Source of the DNA: Spirochaeta sp. | GTDB taxonomy: Bacteria > Spirochaetota > Spirochaetia > DSM-2461 | DNA: 9,446 bases | Reading direction: 5' to 3' | Assembly (NCBI GenBank): GCA_030592625.1 | Contig: JAUVIY010000083.1 | Span: forward strand, 1-9,446 | In this document: positions 1 through 6,282 of the stretch, one piece after another | How the letters are laid out: every line of letters starts with the position of its first letter | Position numbering within the stretch: the stretch's first letter is position 1 | Made by a program: the position numbers and the translations under genes | The notes under the pieces: model-generated | Seen by the model: the letters and a program-made list of their open reading frames with translations, nothing else | What the model was told of the DNA's origin: nothing | Database searches by the model: none

Positions 1-390
1 CGACTATATGAACTTGCCATATTTTCTTTCATTACAGGCAATGGGGATATGCATCTCAAGAACTATTCACTCATCACCAGACCGGAAGGAATTACCCTGG
101 CTCCGGCTTACGATTTGCTCAATACCCGTCTTGTGATATCTGAAGACGAAGATCCGGAGGAGTCCGCCCTCGCCATTTGCGGTAAACGCCGAAAGATTAC
201 ACTCGATGACTTTCATAGACTCGCCAACTACTTGGAACTCACTCGAAAACAGGCGGAAAATGTGTTGAAACGCATCCTGAATTCCTGGGTTGAGATGGAA
301 GAATGTATCCAATCTTCTTTTCTGCCCCGGGACATGCACCAGTATTATAGAAAGATTATGAAAACACGCCTGGATCGACTGAGAAGCTGA
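1..390 (+). CDS. HipA-family serine/threonine kinase (toxin), C-terminal part
   Basis: The reading frame is open from base 1, so the gene begins upstream of the window; 129 C-terminal residues are visible. HipA-family kinases are toxins of type II toxin-antitoxin systems that phosphorylate translation factors such as glutamyl-tRNA synthetase. The fragment carries the kinase core signature GNGDMHLKNYSL. D16 and N21 of the fragment match the catalytic Asp and metal-binding Asn of E. coli HipA (D309, N314). The motif LAPAYDLLNT follows, with D38 matching D332. The remaining ~90 residues are a charged helical tail that ends normally at TGA. An ATG at 49 would start after the catalytic loop begins, so it is not a credible start. 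The HipB antitoxin and the N-terminal half, if present, lie upstream. Family assignment is firm; activity and substrate are unknown. Confidence 0.85.
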   Translation, partial: RLYELAIFSFITGNGDMHLKNYSLITRPEGITLAPAYDLLNTRLVISEDEDPEESALAICGKRRKITLDDFHRLANYLELTRKQAENVLKRILNSWVEMEECIQSSFLPRDMHQYYRKIMKTRLDRLRS

Positions 391-475
391 GAAATACATT
401 CAATCTTTCAGGGATTATCCCCGCCTCACAGGCTCAAATCATTGCCCTTGGACACCTTGTTGAATATGAGCAGAG

Positions 476-512
476 AAATCACCGTCAGGAGGCGTCATGG
501 ACATGGTGATTT
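476..512. terminator. Possible hairpin terminator between hipA-like gene and C39 peptidase gene
   Basis: AAATCACC at 476-483 and GGTGATTT at 505-512 are an exact 8-bp inverted repeat. The stem can be extended by GTC (484-486) with GAC (500-502) across a 2-nt bulge, leaving a 13-nt loop. A short T run follows on the plus strand, and the hairpin sits between two convergent genes, so it could end transcription from either side. The T run is weak and the hairpin lies ~85 nt after the hipA stop, so this is tentative. Nothing else was recognised between 391 and 546. Confidence 0.25.
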
Positions 513-546
513 TGTAGAAGGCTTTGATCTTGGAACTGCCAAGGCT

Positions 547-1191
547 CTACCGTATCCAGGTCTCAATCAGGTACCATCGAAACGGTCCCATGCCGCCGCC
601 GCCCCAGTGTTCCAGAAGCTCTTCCGACATATATGTCCGGTTCCCAGGAAGTTCTCCGTTGTCGTCTATCGTAATCCTCGATTCCGAATCATCCGGCAAT
701 ACCTGAAGTGAGTCATAGAGGAAGAATCGCTCACCGGAATAACCGAGAACCGTAAAATAGTGCTGTATTCCCTCTTCCGTTTCATTCAAAAGAATCAATG
801 GCCGTCCCTGGCTAATTTTCCACCGGATATAATCCAGACGGGCTGAAATGCCCTGAAGTACCAGGATACGATGACGAGTCCGTATACCATTCTCTTGGAG
901 AGATTGTGTCACTCCGAAAGGAAGAGTCATCCGGTTCTTCATACGCCATTTCATCCTTGAATCAATCACATTGTGGTCGGAAACAGCATCTGTCAAAGTA
1001 TTAATGATGGCGACAACGGAATATGGACCGCATTGATTCAATCCCTGTCGTTTTTGCAGAGAATAATCCAATGATAGGAATGACGACTCAGGGAGAGATA
1101 ACGGCCTCATCAACCCGAGCGGCATCATGGAAAAAAGCAACCCGGCAGACAGCAATATAAAAAATCTGTGCCGTTTCTTTATTCTGCTCAT
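547..1191 (-). CDS. C39-like (papain-fold) cysteine peptidase, membrane-anchored or secreted
   Basis: Predicted 214-residue protein. Residues 2-9 (SRIKKRHR) are strongly basic and residues 10-28 are hydrophobic, giving an N-terminal signal anchor or signal peptide. No lipobox cysteine is visible, so most of the protein should lie outside the cytoplasmic membrane. The catalytic site fits peptidase family C39/C39_2: Gln53-Cys54 in LNQCGPYSVVAIINTL, His144 in GIQHYFTVLGYSG, and Asp160 in FFLYDS. C39 peptidases classically cleave double-glycine leader peptides; stand-alone C39_2 proteins are mostly of unknown substrate. There is no ABC-transporter domain. The ATG at 1191 is chosen because the basic stretch and hydrophobic segment follow directly; an in-frame TTG at 1218 would add 9 residues. 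Neither has a good Shine-Dalgarno sequence, so translation may be coupled to the small ORF ending at 1208. The gene is convergent with the hipA-like gene. Confidence 0.75.
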   Translation of the reverse strand: MSRIKKRHRFFILLSAGLLFSMMPLGLMRPLSLPESSFLSLDYSLQKRQGLNQCGPYSVVAIINTLTDAVSDHNVIDSRMKWRMKNRMTLPFGVTQSLQENGIRTRHRILVLQGISARLDYIRWKISQGRPLILLNETEEGIQHYFTVLGYSGERFFLYDSLQVLPDDSESRITIDDNGELPGNRTYMSEELLEHWGGGGMGPFRWYLIETWIR

Positions 1192-1207
1192 GCCTTCACT
1201 CGTACCG

Positions 1208-1294
1208 CTAACCGTCAATCACACCGAAAACCGAGTTCGTTATCCGATACAGTTTCAGATTCCGCCTGAGTCTTTTCATTCCTGGAAACAGCAT
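1208..1294 (-). CDS. Small ORF (28 aa), basic peptide upstream of C39 peptidase
   Basis: On the minus strand an AAGGAG ribosome binding site lies 5 nt before an ATG at 1294, the best translation start signal in the region upstream of the peptidase gene. The ORF encodes 28 residues: a basic core MKRLRRNLKLYR (residues 6-17) and a more hydrophobic tail ending FGVIDG, then TAG. The stop is 16 nt before the peptidase ATG and the two reading frames differ, so the two could be translated in a coupled way. It could be a leader peptide that drives translation of the peptidase, a substrate of the peptidase, or the remnant of a longer N-terminus lost by frameshift. There is no classical GG cleavage site followed by a core peptide. 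I do not recognise the sequence. Too short to call on coding bias; support is the ribosome binding site and position. Confidence 0.35.
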   Translation of the reverse strand: MLFPGMKRLRRNLKLYRITNSVFGVIDG

Positions 1295-1475
1295 CGTTTC
1301 TCCTTAAACAAGCCTTCACAAGTCCCATTATCGACATGACTGATTTGCGATAAAAGCAATATACCCGGATATGGAATAACAAAGCCGAAAGGATACCCGG
1401 ACTATCTTCATCGGCATTCTCAGACTGATCTCCAGGCTTCCGAATGAGACTGTATGTTGCTGTTACTGAGGAGAA

Positions 1476-1503
1476 TTGACAACTGAACTGCTTTCGTTTT
1501 ATT
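1476..1503 (+). promoter_or_regulatory. Predicted sigma-70 promoter of the deoR-pfk-SDR operon
   Basis: A perfect -35 hexamer TTGACA lies at 1476-1481. After a 16-nt spacer comes TTTTAT (1498-1503), a 4/6 match to the -10 box. This puts the transcription start about 35-40 nt before the deoR ATG at 1549. No better pair was seen in the 330-bp gap between the divergent peptidase and deoR genes. The -35 is convincing; the -10 assignment is moderate. Confidence 0.5.
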
Positions 1504-1519
1504 CTGATAACCGAAAGCA
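1489..1519. promoter_or_regulatory. Inverted repeat over the -10 region, candidate DeoR autoregulatory operator
   Basis: TGCTTTCG (1489-1496) and CGAAAGCA (1512-1519) form a perfect 8-bp inverted repeat with a 15-bp spacer. A second GAAAGC at 1523-1528 repeats the right arm (1513-1518) exactly 10 bp later, one helical turn. The site overlaps the predicted -10 box and lies just before the gene of a DeoR-family regulator. Several DeoR-family proteins (AgaR of E. coli, for example) bind repeated CTTTC/TTTCG-type half-sites, so self-repression released by a sugar phosphate is a reasonable inference. Confidence 0.4.
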
Positions 1520-1548
1520 CGAGAAAGCTACCGGAGTATAAAGCTGTC

Positions 1549-2325
1549 ATGGCTCTCATCGATCGTCACAATAAAATCCTGAAGACGGTAGAGCTTCTGC
1601 GAACTGTATCGGTCCAGGAACTCAAAGATCGGCTGGATGTCTCGGAAGTCACTATCCGTAAGGATCTGAACTTCCTCGGGGATCAGGGACTCTTGCTCCG
1701 AACCCACGGTGGTGCACGTCTGTCCCAGGATAATAGCCGGATGCACACCCTGAATCTCCGGAAGCGGGAAAATCCGGAACTCAAACGCTTCATCGCCCGA
1801 CGCGCCGCATCCCTCATCAACGAAGGAGATACCGTTTTCCTCGATGCGGGAACCACTTGCCAGATTCTGGCGGAAAAACTGAGAGATGATGAACGATCGC
1901 TCCGAATCATCACCAACGCCCTTCCAATCATGAATATCCTGGCGGACTGCGGCAGCATCAGCCTCTATACCATAGGCGGCTCCTTCCGTCGTGAGGCCGG
2001 CTCATTCATCGGCCCCCTGTCCCTGGCCAACCTGATCGACTACCAGATCGAGACCGGATTCGTCGGTACCACCGGCTTCTCCAAGAACGGCATATTCTCC
2101 AGTCAGAACATCATCGAGAGCCGGCTGAAGAAACAGGTACTCGCCTCGTCGAAACGCCGGGTTATCCTTGCCGACTCCACTAAAGCGAACGTCAGGGCAT
2201 TCAGTGTGTTTGCCAACCCGGACGACGTGGACATACTCATAACCGATTCCGGCTGCACCTGTTTTCACAACCTCAGAAAGGTGGGGATTGAGGTGCTTAT
2301 CGCCGGCGAGGAGGAGAACAACTAG
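1549..2325 (+). CDS. DeoR-family transcriptional regulator of the hexuronate/PFK operon
   Basis: 258 residues, typical for the DeoR/GlpR family. The N-terminus is a winged helix-turn-helix (about residues 6-56) with the family signature VSEVTIRKDLNFLGDQGLL followed by R51-T-H-G-G-A. The C-terminal sugar-phosphate sensor domain has DAGTT (99-103), ITNALPIMNIL, GGSFRREAGSF, FVGTTGFS and RVILADSTKAN, all standard ligand-pocket stretches. Such proteins usually repress the operon they head and are released by a phosphorylated sugar intermediate. The ATG at 1549 has GGAG at 1533-1536, a somewhat long 12-nt spacing, but the protein begins exactly where DeoR proteins do. The stop codon is 1 nt before the pfk ATG, so the two are cotranscribed. 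The C-terminus (EVLIAGEEENN) is acidic, partly because its codons double as the pfk ribosome binding site. The effector is unknown. Confidence 0.9.
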   Translation: MALIDRHNKILKTVELLRTVSVQELKDRLDVSEVTIRKDLNFLGDQGLLLRTHGGARLSQDNSRMHTLNLRKRENPELKRFIARRAASLINEGDTVFLDAGTTCQILAEKLRDDERSLRIITNALPIMNILADCGSISLYTIGGSFRREAGSFIGPLSLANLIDYQIETGFVGTTGFSKNGIFSSQNIIESRLKKQVLASSKRRVILADSTKANVRAFSVFANPDDVDILITDSGCTCFHNLRKVGIEVLIAGEEENN

Positions 2326-2326
2326 C

Positions 2327-3574
2327 ATGAAAGGCAACGCAATCGTCGCCCAGTCCGGCGGGCCCACTGCGGTTATCAACGCCTCGGCGGCCGGAATTAT
2401 CCATGCGGCCATGAAAGCCCCGGAGATCAACAGGGTCTTCGCCGCCCACAACGGCATTCTCGGAGTGCTCAACGATGAAATCTACGACCTGGGGATGGAA
2501 GATCCCGCCACCCTTGAGGAGCTCCGCTGGTCCCCCGCCTCGGCCCTGGGATCCTGCCGGCATAAGGTGAAGAGCGACGAGGAGCGGAACCATATCATCG
2601 AAGTGTTCAAGAAACACGACATCCGCTACTTCTTCTACATCGGCGGCAACGATTCGATGGACACTGCAGACAAGGTATCCAAACTCGCCGGGCGTACCGG
2701 ATACGAGATGCGGGCTATTGGCATCCCCAAAACCATCGACAACGACCTGGCCGAAACCGACCATTGCCCGGGCTTCGGCAGCGTTATCAAGTACCTTGCC
2801 GCCATGACCATGGAGGCCGGCCGGGACACCGAGGCCATGTATACCGCCGACACGGTAAACATCATCGAAGCCATGGGCCGTAACGCCGGCTGGATCGCCG
2901 CCGGCACCGCTCTGGCCCGACGCAGTGTAGAAGACGCACCACACATTATTCTGCTTCCGGAAGTTCCCTTTGAACGCGCCGCTTTTTCAGCTGAAGTGCA
3001 GCATTACCTGGACACCATTAAACGCTGCGTTATCGTCGTTTCTGAAGGCACCAAATACCCAGGAGGGAGTTTCCTCAACGAAACCAGGGGCGATTTCGCC
3101 AAAGATGCCTTCGGTCATGTCCAGCTCGGAGGCGCCGCCCAGGCGCTGCAGGCCATCGTCCAGGAAGATTGCAAGGTGAAAGCCCGGATCGCCATGCCAA
3201 GCACCATCCAGCGTACCGGCGCCCATTTCGCCAGCCTCACAGACAACGAGGAAGCCTACGGCGCCGGCCGCCGTGCCGTCGAGGCCGCCCTGGAAGGTGT
3301 CACCGATAAAATGGTTACCCTGGTCCGGGAATCCGAATCCCCGTACAAATGCGGCTACGGCCTCACCGATTTATCCAAAGTGGCCAACGGTGAAAAATAC
3401 TTCCCCGTCGAATGGATCAGTGAAGACGGTTTCTTCGTCACCGAGGATTTCACCCGCTATGCCCGCCCCCTGATTCAAGGTGAAACAAAACCACCAATGT
3501 TGGACGGATTGCCCCGATACGTCAGGACATCGAAGCATTATATAACGCAGGAGAAAAAACATGGTCCCATTTAA
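2327..3574 (+). CDS. 6-phosphofructokinase, pyrophosphate-dependent type
   Basis: 415 residues from the ATG at 2327, which follows a GGAGG-type site (2310-2316) and the deoR stop by 1 nt; an in-frame upstream start at 2288 lies inside deoR and is rejected. The phosphofructokinase fold is clear: N-terminal QSGGPTAVINAS, GGNDS (106-110), PKTIDND (134-140), MGRNAGWIAA (183-192) for fructose-6-phosphate binding, and VVSEGTKYPGG. Asp109 in place of the Gly of ATP-PFKs, together with Lys135 in PKTIDND (PGTIDND in ATP enzymes), is the established mark of the PPi-using subfamily. The expected reaction is reversible PPi-dependent conversion of fructose 6-phosphate to fructose 1,6-bisphosphate in the cytoplasm. 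The context is odd: it sits between a DeoR regulator and a mannonate oxidoreductase, so another phosphate-acceptor sugar cannot be excluded. The last 14 nt overlap the SDR gene. Confidence 0.88.
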   Translation: MKGNAIVAQSGGPTAVINASAAGIIHAAMKAPEINRVFAAHNGILGVLNDEIYDLGMEDPATLEELRWSPASALGSCRHKVKSDEERNHIIEVFKKHDIRYFFYIGGNDSMDTADKVSKLAGRTGYEMRAIGIPKTIDNDLAETDHCPGFGSVIKYLAAMTMEAGRDTEAMYTADTVNIIEAMGRNAGWIAAGTALARRSVEDAPHIILLPEVPFERAAFSAEVQHYLDTIKRCVIVVSEGTKYPGGSFLNETRGDFAKDAFGHVQLGGAAQALQAIVQEDCKVKARIAMPSTIQRTGAHFASLTDNEEAYGAGRRAVEAALEGVTDKMVTLVRESESPYKCGYGLTDLSKVANGEKYFPVEWISEDGFFVTEDFTRYARPLIQGETKPPMLDGLPRYVRTSKHYITQEKKHGPI

Positions 3575-4415
3575 AATCAATCTCACAAACAAAGTTGCCG
3601 CCGTTACCGGAGGAGGAGGAGTACTCTGCGGAGCCTTCGCCGAAGCCCTGGCCGAATGCGGTGCAAAAGTCGCCGTTCTCGATCTCCGCAGGGAAGCCGC
3701 CGACGCCGTCGCGGACCGTATCAATGCCGCCGGAGGCACCGCCCTGGGCGTGGCAGCCAATGTTCTTGAAACCGACAGCCTCGAAGCCGCCCGGTCCGAA
3801 ATCGAAAGCCTCTGGGGTCCTGTGAACATCCTCATCAACGGCGCCGGGGGTAATCATCCCAAAGGAACCACCAGCAGGGAATACCTTCTCCCCGACCAGC
3901 TCAAAGGTAAAGTCGAGGGTCTTACCACGTTCTTCGATCTGGATCCCGAGGGCATCCAATTCGTCTTCAATCTCAATTTCCTGGGAACCCTGCTCCCCAC
4001 CCAGGTGTTCAGCCGGGGCATGGCGGAAGCCGGAAGCGGTACCATTATCAACATTTCCAGCATGAACGCCTTCACACCCCTCACCAAGATACCCGCCTAT
4101 TCGGGCGCCAAGGCCGCGGTGAGTAATTTCACCCGATGGCTGGCGGTCCACTTCTCCAAGGTCGGTATCCGGGTGAATGCCATCGCTCCCGGGTTCTTCC
4201 TCACCGATCAGAATCGCGGCCTGCTTACCAACGACGACGGTTCCTGGACCCCCCGGGCCACGACAATTCTGAATCACATCCCCCAGGACCGACTTGGGAC
4301 ACCTGCGGACCTGCTGGGCACACTTCTCTGGTTGGTGGATGAAAAAGCCGCCGGTTACGTCAACGGCACCGTCATCCCGGTCGATGGCGGTTTCTCCGCA
4401 TTTTCGGGTATTTGA
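3561..4415 (+). CDS. uxuB: SDR-family D-mannonate oxidoreductase (fructuronate reductase), YjmF/UxuB-like
   Basis: 284 residues, a classical-length short-chain dehydrogenase. The Rossmann motif is TGGGGVLCG (16-24), a variant of TGxxxGxG with Val and Cys at the later Gly positions, which resembles Bacillus subtilis YjmF. Asp41 at the end of beta-2 favours NAD(H). NGAGGNHPKGTT (93-104) is characteristic of this subfamily. The catalytic residues are Ser167, Tyr180 and Lys184 (YSGAK), and a C-terminal GTVIPVDGGFSAFSGI closes the fold. The predicted reaction is fructuronate + NADH to mannonate + NAD, the step after UxaC/UxaE. The ATG at 3561 has AGGAG 7 nt upstream and overlaps the end of the pfk gene by 14 nt in another frame, so translation is probably coupled. 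Substrate is inferred from family and from the uxaC/uxaE neighbours; a related sugar-acid dehydrogenase role is the alternative. Confidence 0.82.
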   Translation: MVPFKINLTNKVAAVTGGGGVLCGAFAEALAECGAKVAVLDLRREAADAVADRINAAGGTALGVAANVLETDSLEAARSEIESLWGPVNILINGAGGNHPKGTTSREYLLPDQLKGKVEGLTTFFDLDPEGIQFVFNLNFLGTLLPTQVFSRGMAEAGSGTIINISSMNAFTPLTKIPAYSGAKAAVSNFTRWLAVHFSKVGIRVNAIAPGFFLTDQNRGLLTNDDGSWTPRATTILNHIPQDRLGTPADLLGTLLWLVDEKAAGYVNGTVIPVDGGFSAFSGI

Positions 4416-4421
4416 TGGTAT

Positions 4422-4578
4422 CTGATTCCCAAACGTAGCGAGAGAAATACCCTCGGGTATTTCCGAGCGAGTGCCGGGAAAGCATGGTTTCATACCCCGC
4501 GGCTCTGCCGCGGAACAGGGAGTCGCTTGAGCGACTCCGGGTCCAGGGCTCTGCCCTGGGGTATGATACCATTCATTT
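4422..4578 (+). repeat. Modular palindromic repeat, copy 1 (cloverleaf element)
   Basis: 157-bp element that matches the reverse complement of 7565-7763 with two mismatches and one 42-bp gap. It starts 7 nt after the SDR stop codon. Internal parts: hairpin H1, GAAATACCC/GGGTATTTC (4444-4463). Then a nested unit closed by ATGGTTTCATACC (4484-4496) pairing with GGTATGATACCAT (4560-4572), one T-T mismatch. Inside it are three perfect hairpins: H2 CCGCGGC-TCT-GCCGCGG (4497-4513), H3 with 9-bp arms (4519-4538), and H4 CCAGGGC-TCT-GCCCTGG (4543-4559). H2 and H4 abut the closing stem, so the whole is a four-way cloverleaf. No transposase and no clear target-site duplication are seen. It is likely a dispersed non-coding repeat (REP/MITE-like) or a structured RNA; the family is not one I can name. 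Confidence 0.9.
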
Positions 4579-4582
4579 TTTT
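4484..4582 (+). terminator. Cloverleaf plus T7 tract, possible terminator of the deoR-pfk-SDR operon
   Basis: The cloverleaf of repeat copy 1 ends at 4572 and is followed by ATTCA and an uninterrupted run of seven T (4576-4582). Placed right after the last gene of the operon, it could act as an intrinsic terminator, though the run begins 4 nt after the stem rather than directly at its base. Copy 2 lacks a comparable T run in its corresponding orientation, so termination is not a fixed property of the repeat. Confidence 0.4.
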
Positions 4583-4635
4583 GGTGACCTCTGGGCGCGA
4601 GGAGCTTTATTCTTTGCGCTTCGGACTATACGGTC

Positions 4636-4724
4636 TATTTGATATGGCTGCTTCAGGAATTTCCTGAAATGATTTTCGCAGGCTTTCATCAATTTCGGCA
4701 ATTCCTGCAGCCATGGATCAAATA
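4636..4724 (+). promoter_or_regulatory. Long imperfect hairpin in the uxaC leader
   Basis: Paired arms from outside in are: TATTTGAT (4636-4643) with ATCAAATA (4717-4724); ATGGCTG (4644-4650) with CAGCCAT (4708-4714), a GG bulge at 4715-4716; CAGGAATT (4654-4661) with AATTCCTG (4700-4707), a CTT bulge at 4651-4653; and GAAATGAT (4666-4673) with ATCAATTTC (4688-4696), one bulged base. The apex is a 14-nt loop. The structure ends 12 nt before the uxaC GGAGG (4737-4741). It would form in the mRNA leader if transcription starts upstream, and suggests control of uxaC expression at RNA level, or a bipartite DNA operator. The rest of 4583-4635 shows only weak promoter-like matches (TATACG at 4627-4632). 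Confidence 0.55.
4652..4668. promoter_or_regulatory. Perfect 17-bp palindrome, candidate operator before uxaC
   Basis: TTCAGGAATTTCCTGAA is two perfect 8-bp arms around a single T. Its size and position, about 80 bp before the uxaC start, suit a dimeric regulator site. It overlaps the left arm of the long hairpin at 4636-4724, so the local hairpin and the long hairpin cannot form at once. It does not look like the candidate DeoR site before deoR, nor like a CG-centred LacI operator, so the binding protein is unknown. Confidence 0.4.
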
Positions 4725-4749
4725 CACCTGTTTATTGGAGGAATAGGTT

Positions 4750-6153
4750 ATGAAATCCTTCCTGGACGACGACTTCCTACTCAGCACGTCCACCGCCCGC
4801 CGGCTGTACCATGAGGTAGCGGCGAAACAGCCCATCATCGATTATCACAATCACCTGCCCCCGGCTGACATCGCCGAAAATCGGCAGTTCGCCAATCTTT
4901 TCGAAGCCTGGCTGGAGGGTGATCATTATAAATGGCGTGCCATGCGTACCGCCGGTATCGAGGAACGATACTGCACAGGCGATGCATCACCGAAAGAAAA
5001 GTTTGATGCCTGGGCGGCAACCGTCCCACTCACTCTGGGCAACCCCCTCTACCACTGGACCCATCTGGAACTCCGGCGCTACTTCGGCATCACCGACCTT
5101 CTCTCTCCCGATACCGTGGATAATATCTGGAAAAAGGCGAATGCAAAACTGGCAAAACCTGAATATTCAGCCCGGGGTTTACTGAAAATGATGAACGTCG
5201 AGCTTGTCTGCACCACCGACGATCCTGCCGACGATCTGGCACAGCATCAAACGCATCGGGCCCAGAGGTCACCTGAAGTTATAATGCTCCCTGCTTTTCG
5301 TCCAGACAAAGCTCATAACTTCGCCGATCTGAAGGCATGGAACTCCTACATTGAGCACCTTGGTGATTCCACCGGCAGCTCCATCACCTGCTGGGACGAC
5401 CTGGTGGAAGTTCTGATGTTCCGCCATGCCTACTTCCATGAAAACGGATGCAGAGTTTCGGATCACGGAGTTGAGTTCGTCCCCGGCACAGACTGGAGTC
5501 CCGAACAGGCCGATACGGTGATGAAAAAAGCCCTGATGGGAGAGATGCCGGACAACGATGAAATACTGCTCTTCCGCAGCGCCGTCATGGAAAGCTGCGG
5601 CCGAATGGACGCCGCCGCCGGATGGGTGATGCAGATCCACCTGGGTGCCCTGCGCAGTGTGAACCCCGGGAAATTGATTGAAATCGGTCCTGATACCGGC
5701 TTCGACGTCATCGGGGATTTTCCCCAGGCCTCAGGACTCGCCCGTCATCTGGGAAATCTGGATCGGGACGACATGCTCCCCAAAACCATACTCTACAACC
5801 TGAATCCCGGGGATAACGATCTCATCGGTTCTATGATCGGCGCCTTCCAGGGCGATATCCCCGGTAAGGTACAATTCGGATCAGGCTGGTGGTTCAACGA
5901 TCAGAAAGACGGCATAATCCGGCAGCTCACATCACTGGCCAATCAGGGACTGCTTTCGAAATTCGTCGGGATGCTTACCGACAGCCGCAGCTTCCTCTCA
6001 TTCCCCCGTCATGAATACTTCCGCCGTATTCTCTGCGAACTGGTTGGCGGCTGGGTGGAGAACGGAGAAATTCCCAATGACCCGGAGCTCCTGGACCCGA
6101 TGATTGAGGGGATCTGCTATACTAACGCCCGGGATTATTTTAGTTTTGAGTGA
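4750..6153 (+). CDS. uxaC: Uronate (glucuronate/galacturonate) isomerase UxaC
   Basis: 467 residues, the usual length of UxaC. It catalyses D-glucuronate to D-fructuronate and D-galacturonate to D-tagaturonate, the first step of hexuronate breakdown in the cytoplasm. The amidohydrolase-fold barrel is recognisable from PIIDYHNHLPP, with the metal-ligand His33 and His35. Further family stretches are LVCTTDDPADDL, LPAFRPDKA, HLGALRSVN, YNLNPGDND, GKVQFGSGWWFNDQKDG and the C-terminal GMLTDSRSFLSFPRHEYFRR. The ATG at 4750 has GGAGGAAT (4737-4744) at good spacing. The gene is the first of a uxaC-uxaE pair and is separated from the SDR gene by 334 bp holding repeat copy 1 and a regulatory hairpin, so it probably has its own promoter. 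No frameshift or missing motif was seen. Confidence 0.96.
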   Translation: MKSFLDDDFLLSTSTARRLYHEVAAKQPIIDYHNHLPPADIAENRQFANLFEAWLEGDHYKWRAMRTAGIEERYCTGDASPKEKFDAWAATVPLTLGNPLYHWTHLELRRYFGITDLLSPDTVDNIWKKANAKLAKPEYSARGLLKMMNVELVCTTDDPADDLAQHQTHRAQRSPEVIMLPAFRPDKAHNFADLKAWNSYIEHLGDSTGSSITCWDDLVEVLMFRHAYFHENGCRVSDHGVEFVPGTDWSPEQADTVMKKALMGEMPDNDEILLFRSAVMESCGRMDAAAGWVMQIHLGALRSVNPGKLIEIGPDTGFDVIGDFPQASGLARHLGNLDRDDMLPKTILYNLNPGDNDLIGSMIGAFQGDIPGKVQFGSGWWFNDQKDGIIRQLTSLANQGLLSKFVGMLTDSRSFLSFPRHEYFRRILCELVGGWVENGEIPNDPELLDPMIEGICYTNARDYFSFE

Positions 6154-6282
6154 CGGGACAGGAAAAGTAAGGGGATTCAGTGACCCGCGTCTTACGGTGA
6201 AGTCATCCCGCGATCTCCTCGTCTGGCAGACGTCGAAACCCAACTCCCAACTCATCCCTCATCCCTTCCCCAAGGAGAAAAA

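Noticed and set aside
442..711. 89-codon plus-strand ORF opposite the peptidase 3' end
   Set aside because: Antisense to the peptidase C-terminus, no ribosome binding site, no domain.
1215..1559. 114-codon minus-strand ORF spanning the deoR upstream region
   Set aside because: It starts inside deoR, covers the predicted deoR promoter, shows no recognisable domain, and conflicts with the better-supported 28-codon ORF that has a real ribosome binding site.
2297..2944. 215-codon minus-strand ORF opposite the PFK gene
   Set aside because: Antisense shadow of a gene with clear catalytic motifs; Gly/His/Val-rich low-complexity composition and no domain.
3522..4493. 323-codon minus-strand ORF opposite the SDR gene
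   Set aside because: It is a mirror frame of a well-recognised SDR gene, caused by GC-rich codon bias; the Gly/Glu-rich composition is typical of an antisense shadow.
4444..4578. CRISPR-like or tRNA-like reading of the palindromic cluster
   Set aside because: The hairpins differ in sequence and there are no regular spacers; the cloverleaf lacks tRNA-conserved features such as a TTCGA arm and a proper anticodon arm.
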